Positions 54,055-64,000 of a stretch of 64,000 nucleotides of DNA are shown one piece after another. Location of the stretch: assembly GCA_039654915.1 (NCBI GenBank), contig CM077594.1:47941001-48005000 (forward strand), in the 5' to 3' direction. The notes below the pieces were generated by a model, which was given only the letters and a program-made list of their open reading frames with translations, was not told the origin of the DNA and ran no database searches. Within the stretch, counting starts at the first letter, position 1; each line of letters opens with the position of its first letter. The stretch comes from Aquilaria yunnanensis (lineage: Eukaryota; Streptophyta; Magnoliopsida; Malvales; Thymelaeaceae). Made by a program: the position numbers and the translations under genes.

Positions 54055-55214
54055 AGACGCTCAGGCCGATTCTTCCTGATTGGTGAAGAATATACCGACA
54101 GGGATATGCATACCTGCTGCAAAGATACGTGGATGAAGAGGATACTAAAATGGTCCTTGAAGAAGTCCACGAAGGCATGTGTGGTTCACATATTGGAACT
54201 AATGCCCTTGCGGCGGTGATACTTCGCCAAGGATACTTCTGGCCTACCCTGAGAAAGGTTGCAAGGCAGTTCGTCCGAAAGTGTGGTAGTTGCCAGAAAC
54301 ACGCGAACATCCAGAGGGCACCCTCGGAAATGGTATCTGCGGCCAACTATTCTTGGCCCTTCGCAGTCTGGGGTATAGACCTTATTGGGCCACTGCCCAC
54401 AGCACCCGGAGGCGTGAAATTCTGTGTTGTAGCAGTGGACTATTTCTCTAAGTGGGTCGAGGCAGAACCGCTGGCAACTATCTCGGCAAAAGAAGTGCAG
54501 AAGTTCGTATGGAAGAACATTGTATGCAGATTTGGCATACCAAGGGTACTAGTAGCTGATAATGGATCCCAATTCATAGACAAAGGATTCCAGGAATTTA
54601 TCAGCGACCTCGGAATAAAGATGCACTTCGCCCCAGTAGCTCACCCCCAAAGTAACGGGCAGGTGGAAGTATCGAACAGGACCATCAAAGATGGCCTAAA
54701 AAAGAGACTGGGAGAAGCAAAAGGGAAATGGCCAGGAGAACTCCAAAGCGTATTGTGGAGCTACCGAACGACGCCCCGAAGGGCCACAGGGGAAACTCCC
54801 TTCTCACTAGTCTTCGGGACAGAGGCCATTATCGCAGTCGAGATAGTCAGACCATCAATACGGGTGCAAATATTTGATGAAGGTGGAAATGACCTCAGCC
54901 TCAGAACCAAGCTCGACCTCATCGGCGAACACAGAGAAATAGCCGAGCTGAGAAGAAAAGCTTTTCAGCAAAGAGTGGCCGCGGCTATAAACTTACGGGC
55001 CAGGCCGAAAGAGATCAAGAAAGGAGATCTCATCTTCAGAAAGGCTGACTTCGCACCCCGAAGGGCGTCCCACGGAGTACTTCGCGCAAACTGGGAAGGA
55101 CCATATGTGGTTCTTGCCGAAGTACGAAAAGGCGTGTACAAGCTTGGCAACGCCGAAGGCGTAGAATTGAAAAACACTTGGCACTCAGACGCCTTGAAAA
55201 AATTCTACGCCTAA
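54055..55214 (+). pseudogene. Element VI integrase (upstream frameshift)
   Basis: A one-base deletion near 54085-54095 shifts the frame; from about 54129 it is open to the natural stop at 55214. Zinc domain: EVHEGMCGSHIG, KCGSC. Catalytic core: WGIDLIGP, ADNGSQF, NGQVEVSNR. Terminal LKKFYA. The catalytic residues are all present, so only the upstream damage disables it. Confidence 0.87.
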
Positions 55215-55869
55215 GGTTGAGCGGAGGAATCGCGTTGTACGAAAAATATTCTAAGTACAGAAGTGTCTTGAGAAAATTTCTTAAGTGCAGAATTGTACAG
55301 AATTCCGTGAAGATGCTTACCACAAGCGCAGATATGACTTTCCGAAGTCCCTTGAGCCATCACGCTCGGGAAAGATGGAAAAATCTCCCAGCAGTACTCG
55401 CCAAAATAAGCGTAGAGACAGTTTTCCGAAGTCCCTTGAGCCATCACGCTTGGAAAAATGGAAAACAGAAAATTCTCGAAAGATTTCCTAAGTCTCTTGA
55501 GCAAACATGCTCGGGACAGGAGGAAAAGAAGGAAAATTTTGACCAAGTGTTTTCCGAAGTCCCTCGAGCAAACGTGTTCGGGACAAAATGGAAATACAAA
55601 ACCTGCAAAAAGACTTCGTCAAATTTTTTCAGACTTTCCAAAAAGCCTCTTGAGCGAACAGGCTCGGCCAAGGGAAGGTAAACAAGTTCTTTGACTGCAG
55701 GTTTTCCGAAATCTCTTGAGCACATGTGTTCGGGACAATGAGAATAAAGAAACTTGAAGAAACACTTAGCCAAAAAAGTCTTCATTAAGGAGTAAGCTGC
55801 TTTACAATAAAGAAGTGCCCGAAGAAGGAAAACAAAATAGAAGGGAAGGAAAAGGGGCCCTAAAATAGC
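55215..55869. repeat. Box array between converging genes, element VI (six boxes)
   Basis: Boxes near 55338, 55420, 55483, 55552, 55636 and 55703 on the plus strand, with CCGAAGTCCCTTGAGC and TCGGGA cores and irregular spacing of about 60-85 bp. The rest is A-rich spacer. Confidence 0.83.
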
Positions 55870-58312
55870 CTAAGGGTTCGCAGCGTCCCGAGAGCCACTT
55901 GCTGGCCCACCCTTTTCCACCACCTTCGGTGCTGGAATTGAAGGAGGAAGCTTCAAGTGTTCGACCTTGGACCATTCCCACCGAGGTCCCTCAGGAATGT
56001 TTAGAGCCTCTAGAAAAGAGAGGTCCAGATCTGGGAACCTCTGGAGGACTTGGTGCCGAACAAAGCAGAAGCCGTCCTGAAAGGCGACCTTGGCCATTTG
56101 GTCAGACTTGTTCTTCTCAAGCTCGAGGTCGTCAAGCTCGTCCTTCAGATCCGCGATCTCCTCGTCCAGCGCCTTTATCTGCTTCTTCCCCTTCGGATCC
56201 TTCTTCAAGGACTTGACCTCGGCCGCAAGGATGTTTTTCTCTGCTGTTAGCGCCAGAATGAGCTTGTCAGAATATGACTTCTCCTTTAGGAGCTCCTCGT
56301 TGGTGGCCAGCAATCCATTTATCTGCTCGCCGAGGTCAGCAGTCTTCCAGGAGGAATCCTTATCAAGTTCTTCTTTCTCCTTCCGGAACTCCTCTCGAAG
56401 AGCGGCAACTTCTTCCTTCGCAGCATGTGACAGCTGCTGGTTCTCGGCGATCAATGCCAAGCGAGTGGCCTTCGCCTTCTCTAAGGCCTCTAAGGCCGAA
56501 GCTCGGAACTTCGCCTGCCTGGGCACCCGAACTCGGAGAAAGCCGGCGTATCCCAGCAGCTGCAAAAAGATGAACACAAGGTCAGTAAGAGCCAGGCACT
56601 TAGGAAAAATTGAAGGGAATAAGGTGTGAACAACATACCTGAGCAGCATGCTCGGTGACTTTGGCGGCAAGGGTGTCATCATCCGGATGGGCCGCCGCAA
56701 TAGCCTTGAAGGAGGCCTCTATAAGCACCCCCTTCGAAATTTGCTTCGCCATTTCTGGACAGTCCTCGGAGTACAAGTTCATGTCCTCCGTGAATGTCCA
56801 GAAAGGCTCTTTGGGAACCTTTCCTTGCGGGACTTTGGTGTCGCGAAGGGCCCGCGCCTTCGCGTGTTCAGTCGCCCACCCAAGGGCAAGCAACTCCCCT
56901 GCATGGCAAAAATGAGAAGGAGGTTAAAGACAAAGAAGAAAATCTAGAAAAGCAAAGGGACTGTACCATACTTGTCCTGAAAGCAACTAACCTGGAGGGA
57001 CCTCGATAACAACGTCCTCGGAGTCCTCAGCCTCCTCGGTCGAAATGCCTTTACCCTTCTGCCTGCGCCGCTCCACGGCAGAAGGTGCCTCTACCACAGT
57101 GTCCAGAAGAACTTGCGACGGGGTAGGACTTTGGGGAGGGGCGTCGGTGTGAGGGACGTCGGTGGCGGAAGGAACCTCGGCCGAAGGTTCGGGCAGCGAA
57201 GCCACAGCGGCCTCAGCGTCCTCGCTTTCCTCCCCAATACTTTCCAAAGGGGAGGAAAGAACAGTCTTCTTCGCCCGTTTAGCCGAAGGACCAGCATCGA
57301 CAGACTTCCGCCTTCGGGAAGTTGCCTTCTTTGTCTGCTCCCCCTTCTCCACTTGGCCGGAGAAAAGGGACTTGTAATAGGCGGCAGTCTCATCGCCCAT
57401 CTCTGGAAAGGAAGAGAAATATCAGCATAAGTCCGAGGAAGAAAACAGCAAGGGAGTAGAAGGCAACTCACTTTCGACAAGCGTTTCGAAAGAAATTTCC
57501 TCCTTAAGAAGCTTGACCAACCAGGAATCCTTCCTGGCGATGGCAGGAGCTGGCATCTTGAGGTCAGTCTGGAGCTCCTTCACCACCTTTAGCTCCCGAA
57601 GGACCTCTTCGGTCATCAACTTCTAGTTGATAGGAAAAGGGTAAAGGGCACGAGGAGCGACCTCGGGAGTCCAGTCAGAGACAGCCCGAATGCGGGCGTC
57701 GAAATCCGTGAACACGGGAGCCAACTCTGGAGTCAGCAGCATCCTCAGATCAACGACGTCCACATTCAGTATTCCCTGAGCCCATTTGGTCGGGACGTAC
57801 GACCAGGCCTCAACCATCTTCAGGAAGAAAAACTTCTGTTGCCACCCCCGCCAGCTATCCTTAGTGGCGAAGGTGAACATGAATTTCTTGCTCCCGGATC
57901 CCCGAGGTAGCATGAAATAGAAGCCACCCTTCGGGACCACAGAGAGCTTGTAGTACTGCATAAAGATTATGAAGTGGGGTTCTATCCCGAACACGCCACA
58001 CATGCAGAGGAAGGCGTTAAAATAGCAGAACGAGTTCGGGGGAAGCTGGTTCACAGCAATGCCATGAAATTGGGAGAACTCGCAAACCATCTTCGGGGGA
58101 GGATACCGAAGACCGGCCTTCAGCTGGGCTCGGAAAACGGTAACCTCGTTTCTGTGGTTTGAAAAGGCATAATGGCTAGAACGAGGCAGCCTAGTAATGG
58201 TGTAAGAGGGAAGAAAGAACTTTTTCTTCCACCTCTCTAACTTTGCAGGGGTGGTGCAACAAGGATGGGCTAAAAGAGGCTGCCAGCTCTCAGGGATGGG
58301 CATTGTAGACAT
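55870..58312 (-). pseudogene. Element VI antisense gene (four exons, one nonsense codon)
   Basis: Minus-strand exons 58312-57472, 57402-56992, 56898-56639 and 56559-55870; introns of 69, 93 and 79 bp with GTGAGT, GTTAGT and GTATGT donors and AG acceptors. The first ATG reads MSTMPIPESW. Exons 1 and 3 have exactly the same lengths as in element II (841 and 260 bases), while exons 2 and 4 are longer. The coding length is 734 codons and the frame is kept across all joints. The only break seen is a Trp to TAG change near 57623-57625 in the conserved NWRLMTEEV motif. Basic patch AKRAKK in exon 2; coiled coil in exon 4 ending AANP. Confidence 0.85.
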
Positions 58313-58563
58313 GAAAACGAGTTTGGAAAAGATAAGAAAACAGTTTCCAGAAAAAACTCCAAAGAACAGAGGGATCAAAACGCTCTGGAAAACAAAAACC
58401 CACCGAAAGACTTGCCAAAATCTGAGGATGCCGTCGTGAAAGCTGGCTGGAAAAAAGCTCTGATTAAGGTAGCTCCGCCACAGAAAGCAAGAAAGTGCAG
58501 GAACAGGGGCAAAGCAGAGAAAAGAGCAGAAGAAAAAGGAAAAGGAACTTATGATGGAAAGGG

Positions 58564-58708
58564 CTATTTATAAGCCAGAGGTGGGTAACCGAAACATCTT
58601 CATAAGTACCCTTTGGAGGTGAACCGTCGCCATAACTGCTCTCTGCACCTGAAAAGACACGCCCTCTGTAATCGACGTGACTCTCCTCCAATGGCAAAGT
58701 GCCACGTG
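58564..58708 (-). promoter_or_regulatory. Promoter of the element VI antisense gene
   Basis: Minus strand TATA box (TTATAAATAG, about 58573-58564), CCAAT-type box (plus-strand CCAAT near 58687) and G-box CACGTG (58703-58708) in GCCACGTGTC. Order and spacing as in element II. Upstream of this the element's 3' untranslated region runs to about 58929, where it breaks off. Confidence 0.7.
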
Positions 58709-58929
58709 TCAACCGCTGCGCGAAAATGGGGGACACGTCCTCCAAACGTCCCTTGAAAACTGGGACACGTCCCCTGATTGGGACACGCCTTCTGATATCC
58801 CTGGAAAACTGGGACGCGCCGCTCAGACTGACACGTTTGCCCAAACAGACCTGCAGAAACAAAGAGCAGGCCAACTCGAGGACGCCAAGAGACAGGCTAT
58901 GGCCGAACAGCCCATGACCTTTAGGCAAT

Positions 58930-61100
58930 GCCACTGCACCCAAACTTCCTCTAATAAACTGTATCATTCTAGCCATGTACCCCCTATTTTCTTTGCTCCA
59001 TTATCAAGTAGAGACTTAGATCAAACCAAGGATTTTTTTTTTTTACATCAATAGCCCACCTATGGACCAAGTTATGGATTTTTTAAGTTGGTTACAAAAT
59101 TCTGACTAAATAAACAGTAACTTAGCTAACTTTGTAACATCATATCTTTGGCTACAGGGCTCTAAATCCAGAAATTCAAAAGCCAAGTTAAACCTCTAGA
59201 TGTTCTCTAGGCATAGTCAAAAATTTCATACCAAGATTAATTCTACATAGGGAGATATTCAACTTTAGGTAGAGGGTCAAAAGACTGGCAACTTTTGGAC
59301 CATTTTGCCCATACAATTTTTCCAAACCATTCAAACACTTCATTCACAAAGATAAAGCCCTCCAAGGCTATCCCAAACATGTCCAATACACATATGAATT
59401 ACATTCTCTTGCATCTAGCAACTTGCCAAAACAGAATTTACAGGTAAGCAGCCTATCATTCACACTCAGGCAGCTTTGCACCACATCACATACATGGCCA
59501 CAACATTACTCAAATGTTCACATACTTGTCTCATTTTACATGCACTACATGTACATCCATACATGCACTAAAAAATGGTCTTAACTCAGCTAGATTCGCA
59601 CCCCAAGTTACAGGAGTGCCTAAAATGCAATGGACCCCAGAAACAGGATGCCGGACAGCTGCTGCACAACACAATAAGTACCATCACTAAAAATACCAAA
59701 TGTGCTCCTAAAATCACCAAAATTTCCAGATCATAACTAGACACATGGAAGTTCATGTACCTGAAATTTTCGACCAAAAATCAAACAGTAAAGGTCAGTT
59801 TGAATGTGATCTTTCTGCTGGACCTGAAATGGACAGAAAGGGGGTAAGTTTCTTCAATGAAACTTAGTAAGGGCTTATCATTAGAAACATGAATTCCCAG
59901 AAACATACCTGAAATACAAGGACATGAAAACACAAAAAAAAGCACATATAAAAAAATATAGCCATCCAAATGCACAAACAAACAGAACACAATCAAATGC
60001 AATGCTGGCAGCAATACATCATTAGGGTTAGTCCATAAACAATCAAATAAATAATATGTAATCACTATGACATCCCTCCTGAAGCTAATTATTGGTCTTA
60101 GGAGGTTAATTGGTCTTAGTTAGTACTAACTTGGGCTCTAGAAACCCCTGTAAAAACTACCATCCTAGTGCATGAAAAACAGTAAGGCTGGAACCTTGTT
60201 CATGCAATCCCCCTTAACCCATACTTGGTTCCTTGAGTTTTTTGCTCTCTTCCAAGTATGGTCTTAGCTTCATGGATTCTTGATCATCATATTAAGATAG
60301 TAAACAACCATGAAACAAGAAGATAAAACCCTTACCTAAGCTGTGAAAGTTGAAATCTTCAAGAGATACACAACAAACCCAAAAATTCAGGTTTTTCTTG
60401 TTCCTGGTGCATCCGATTGCCTTATTTTTTTTATTTCTTGAGAACTTGAGCTGTGGTGTCAATGGAAGCCTATGGAGGAGCTAAGGAAGAAGGCTGTGGC
60501 TTGTTATGGCCGAAATGGCCAAGGAAAGGCAAGAAATCAAGATATTTTACTTGATTTAGTTAGTTTAACCTTAACCTTCACTTAGGTCACTATAAGTATG
60601 CCTTAAGCAAGGAATATTTGGCTAATCTTTAGCCCACATTTTTTACCTTAGAACCTGGAAATAAAAGGCTGGGATAATCCAAGAAATGGCCATCTTTGAC
60701 TCTTGTCAAAAGTTATCCCATCCTTAAGTTATTTTTGGGAACAATTGTACACCTAGTTGTCCTAGGTTCTTGAATCATAGCTTTTGTTTCCTTTATGTAA
60801 TTGAGCCTCAAAAAATTTCTTCCATAGCATTCAAATCCTTCCAAAATCTCTCTTTTAGAGTTGTACAATTGAGTACCCAAGTCTTGAAATCTTGCAATAA
60901 GACCCATAGATTACTTGTAAAACAAGCAATCTTCTAGGGTTTCCTTTAGCACCAAGTAACCATTGTAATCTTTTAAGGAGGTGTAGATTATTCAGTTTAC
61001 CCCTCACATTTCATTCACTATGGTGAAAATTACACTATATAATGGTTTATACCCATTATACCTTTATACTGTAATTTTCCCATTTGTTGAGGTGGTAACA
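58930..61100 (-). repeat. Tekay-type LTR in reverse, left end cut (about 2.2 kb)
   Basis: Starts on the minus strand at 61100 (TGTTACCACCTCAACAAATG) and matches the split LTR at 26722-27244 plus 38453-40395 over most of its length. Its left (3') end is replaced by element VI sequence at about 58929. No polypurine tract lies to its right, so it is a solo LTR or a 5' LTR, not a 3' LTR. No coding sequence. Confidence 0.75.
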
Positions 61101-61660
61101 ACCAAAATCAAGTAGTATACTGTGAATCGATACCAATTCCCTCGCTTTGAGCTCTCGGCCAATTTTGAATCTCCAAGGCCAAGCTTGAAAACACCACAAC
61201 AAGGTCGGCAATGGCCAAAATGCACCTTAGTATGCTTGAACCCTCAATTCAAACTTCAATCAACAAGATTTTGGCACGAACCCGATGCTTCAACGCTAAT
61301 AACAACAACCCTTTGCCAAGAACTCGGTCAATCTGAAACAAGGAGATTTGACCTGAAATCATGCCATTACCCTTTGTCGAATCAAGCATTTTTGGTTAGT
61401 GGTGACGTGGCATAGAATTGGGCATGATGCTCTTCTCGGCTACACCATTTCTTTGCATGGTGCCATGTAGTCCACCATTAACACATGCATAGTTTTAGGT
61501 ACCCGAATATAAGTACAATTAGGCCCTTTAAACTTTGTTTTCCACTACTCCACTACAAGCCATTTTTACTGCACAATTCAAATCTGATAAGCCTTGGGTA
61601 AACATACAAATGCATTTATCTTGCATTTTTGGTATTGGCCAAACACTGAGGTAAGGGTCC
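61101..61660 (-). repeat. Probable LTR fragment related to the LTR at 43979-46072
   Basis: Its right end (GGCCAAACACTGAGG...GGTCCTGA, 61630-61660) resembles the start of the LTR at 46072 (GGCCAAGCACTAGGAG...GGTCCTAACA), and both share AT-rich, CAAG-rich text. It separates the Tekay-type LTR from the RT remnant to the right. The assignment is tentative. Confidence 0.45.
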
Positions 61661-62614
61661 TGAAAAATGTTTTGTAGTAGCCAGTTAATCCTAGGAAACT
61701 TCTAATTTCCTTTATAGACTTTGGCCTTCCCCATTCTTGCACTACCTTGACCTTTTTAGGGTCTGCCTTAAGGCCTTGTGAATCTATGATGTGTCATAGG
61801 AAAGACACTTCTTTTATCAAAAATTGGCACTTGGAAATCTTGGCATAAAGCTGATGTTCCAACAAAGTCTTTAACACAATCTTTAGATGATGTTCATGTT
61901 CATTTTCATCCTTGGAATACACTAGAATGTCATCAATGAACACAACCACAAATTTGTTCAGATGTGGTCTGAACACCATGTTCATCAGGTCCACGAAAGC
62001 AACTGGGGCATTAGTCAAACCAAATGGCATAACTGTACACTCATAATGCCCATATCTGGTCTTGAATGCAGTCTTAGAAATTTCCTCCCCTTTACTCTCA
62101 ACTGGAAGTATCCAGATCTCAAATCTATCTTGGAGAAGATCTTAGCTCCCTTAAGTTTATCAAATAAATTCTTAATCCTAGGGAGTGACTGCTTGTTCTT
62201 GATAGTCATTGCTTTGAGCTTCTTGTAGTCAATGCATAGTCTCAATGATCCATCCTTCTTCTTCACAAAAAGCATAGGACCTCCCCATGCTGAAACACTT
62301 GGCTTTATGAACCCTTTTTCAAGAAGTTTATCAAGTTGTTTCTTGAGCTCATTCATCTCTATGATAAGCATACTGTAAGGAGAAATGGATATTGGACTAG
62401 CTCCGAGTTATAGCTTGATCTCAAACTTAATTTCCCTTAGTGGAGGAATGCCTTGTAGGTCTTTATTAAAGACTTCTGGAAAGTCTCTCACTACAGGTAT
62501 TCTATCCACTTCCTCTTCATAGTACAATTCATTAAATGCATAACAATAATGATGCTCAAGAATCACAGGTATTTCATCTAATACCATTAGGCCCATGACA
62601 TGCATTTCATACAC
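61661..62614 (-). pseudogene. Third Tekay-type element: reverse transcriptase (frameshifted, truncated)
   Basis: Minus strand. N-terminal link (about 62614-62408) has [16 protein letters not shown] follows: [46 protein letters not shown], then a shift near 62085, [17 protein letters not shown], and the catalytic FIDD ([13 protein letters not shown]). A stop follows FL near 61794. It ends with FLGLTGYY near 61670, where the LTR fragment begins. RNase H, integrase and chromodomain are missing. Confidence 0.83.
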
Positions 62615-64000
62615 TAATTCCTTAGAATTACTAATGCATGCACTTCACTATCGGGGAATGTGATTTCTCTCTTAGCACAATCAATTTTTATGTTGTGCAT
62701 GGCAAACCAATTCATACCTAGCACTACATCATACTTAGGAATGTCCAACACTAGCAGGTTACTCATAACCTTAGCCTTTTCTACATCTAGCTCATAATCC
62801 TTAGCTAGGTCATTAGTGAAAAGACATTGACTACCTGCTGTTTTCACTAATGATATCTTAGGAACGATTTCAATAAGCAATTTCATGGCATCAACAAATT
62901 TCCTAGCCACTATAGATATAGATGCACCAGTATCAAACAAAACACTAACAGGCATACCTTTAAGGTAAATGTTACCTTTTAGCTCCTCCCTACTGTGATG
63001 TCTCTGGCCTCTCCACTTGGAACACTCTGCCAACCCTTTTCACTAGAGGAATTGGTCTTCGATGTCCCTCCCTAGGTGCTGCCTCTCTGTGTCTTACTCT
63101 AGTAAGTCTCACCGGACCTTGGTCTTTTGACCTTCTTCCTTGCATAGGTGGGCAATCCTTGATCCCATGATCCGTTGCACCACACCTTATGCAAGCTTAG
63201 GTATCAAAATAGCAAGGTTTTTTTCCACAAAACTTCTTGCATTTAGGGCACCTTAGGCCAGGGGACTTCCTCTTAACCTTGCCCTCACCACCAAGATGGG
63301 AACTCTTGGCAATTACCATGCCTTGTGGTGGCTTTTTCTGCTTACCTCCTACCTGGCTACTTTCCCCTGGTCAACTGGGAAAATACCTAGTTTCATACTC
63401 CTCTTGCTCTACTAGTAGAGCTTTCTGCACTCTTTATAGTATGTGACTGCACCAAAACATCTTACAACCTTTTTGATGTCTAACCTTAGGCCTTTAGCAA
63501 ATCCTTTGCCTTTTATTCCTATACCTCACCAACTAATTGAATTTTTTCTCATACTCTAGGAAACTAAGGTTGTCCTACCTTAGGGCATCAAAATTCAGCT
63601 TAGTTCATATCCTTAATGGCATCACTGATGTACTCCTCTTGGAACAGCTGCGTGAACTCTGGCCAGGTCATTTCCATGTCTTCCCTTGGCCTTCTGTCCC
63701 TCTAAATAGCATATCTATCTCTGGTGGTTCTCCACCATATCTCTGGACTGCCTACCAGATTATAGGTAGCCAGTGACACTCTCTTGGTAGACCTGAGTGA
63801 CATCCTCTCAAACATTTTTTCAATGAAGATTAACCACTCCTCAGCTCTCTCTGGCCTAGCTCTTACATCAAACTGTGCAGGTCTTAGGCCTTGGAACCTC
63901 TCCAACAGTCTGACTTTATCTAGGCCTTCTAGATCCTCTGATCTATGTCTCCTAAATCTGTGAGAGCCCTCTGTATGGTGATGCTCTCTATGATCTCTGT
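62615..64000 (-). pseudogene. Third Tekay-type element: protease, zinc knuckle and gag (runs off window)
   Basis: Minus strand. Protease: GNIYLKGMPVSVLFDTGASISIV, with the catalytic Asp-Thr-Gly intact, and YDVVLGMNWF (about 63033-62614). Zinc knuckle: CIRCGATDHGIKDC near 63190-63150. Gag pieces (QGLRPAQFDVRARPERAEEWL near 63890) lie further right, broken by stops. The 5' LTR should lie beyond 64000. This copy is better preserved at its protease than the one at 40396-40800. Confidence 0.82.

Larger units (their letters stand above)
48878..58929 (+). mobile_element. Element VI: Tat-lineage Ty3/gypsy retrotransposon (family b), 3' truncated
   Basis: 5' LTR 48878-49754, primer site, gag-pol 49723-55214, box array, antisense gene (58312-55870), promoter and the first part of the 3' untranslated region up to about 58929. 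Polypurine tract and 3' LTR are missing; the sequence switches to a Tekay-type LTR. Left flank AGGAA (48873-48877) has no partner. It carries three nonsense changes and one frameshift in gag-pol. Confidence 0.93.

Overview
This window is plant nuclear DNA made almost entirely of nested LTR retrotransposons. I see no host gene, rRNA or tRNA. The plant assignment rests on three things: Ty3/gypsy elements of the Tat lineage (fused gag-pol, primer site starting TGGCGCC, an extra antisense gene after pol), Tekay/Del-type chromovirus remnants with initiator-Met primer sites, and short GT-AG introns. The species cannot be told; the density of nesting suggests gene-poor heterochromatin.

Tat-type elements fall into three related families by LTR and pol. 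Family a has 867-bp LTRs (5356, 7498, 17841, 19148). Family b has LTRs of about 878 bp (24923, 48878). Family c has LTRs of about 972 bp (27245, 37476). Layout: 1-19147 is element I (family c, plus strand, 5' end outside the window). Its antisense gene has been hit three times by family a: a solo LTR (5356-6222, duplication CCTTG), the complete element II (7498-18707, duplication CAAGG), and element III on the minus strand (19148-24630, truncated and lacking its own antisense gene). At 24627 element III meets, head to head, the 3' end of a plus-strand family b element (IV, LTR 24923-25801). 25802-27244 is the 3' end of a Tekay-type element. Its LTR is split by the complete minus-strand element V (27245-38447, duplication GAAAC) and resumes at 38453. 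40396-46072 is a second, minus-strand Tekay-type element carrying a 1.4-kb solo LTR (42510-43925). 46073-46450 is an old Tat fragment. 46457-48877 is a pol-tail/LTR/gag arrangement of another chromovirus, cut by family b element VI (48878-58929). 58930-64000 holds Tekay-type LTR and RT/protease/gag remnants on the minus strand.

The most interesting biology is the two-gene design of the Tat elements. The sense transcript starts in the LTR and its gag start codon lies inside the LTR, so translation runs through the primer binding site. A convergent antisense gene with its own TATA, CCAAT and G-box promoter has four exons with conserved splice phases. It encodes a protein of about 700 residues: an N-terminal domain resembling the plant 'putative gypsy type transposon' family, basic nuclear-localisation-like patches, and a C-terminal coiled coil. 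Between the two converging genes every copy carries an array of a box of about 30 bp with complementary ends (CCGAA...TTCGG). The antisense gene of element II is open over all four exons, and its LTRs differ by only about 15 positions in 867, so it is young. Extra antisense genes in Tat-lineage elements are known in outline; the combination seen here, with several conserved hairpins, deserves a closer look.
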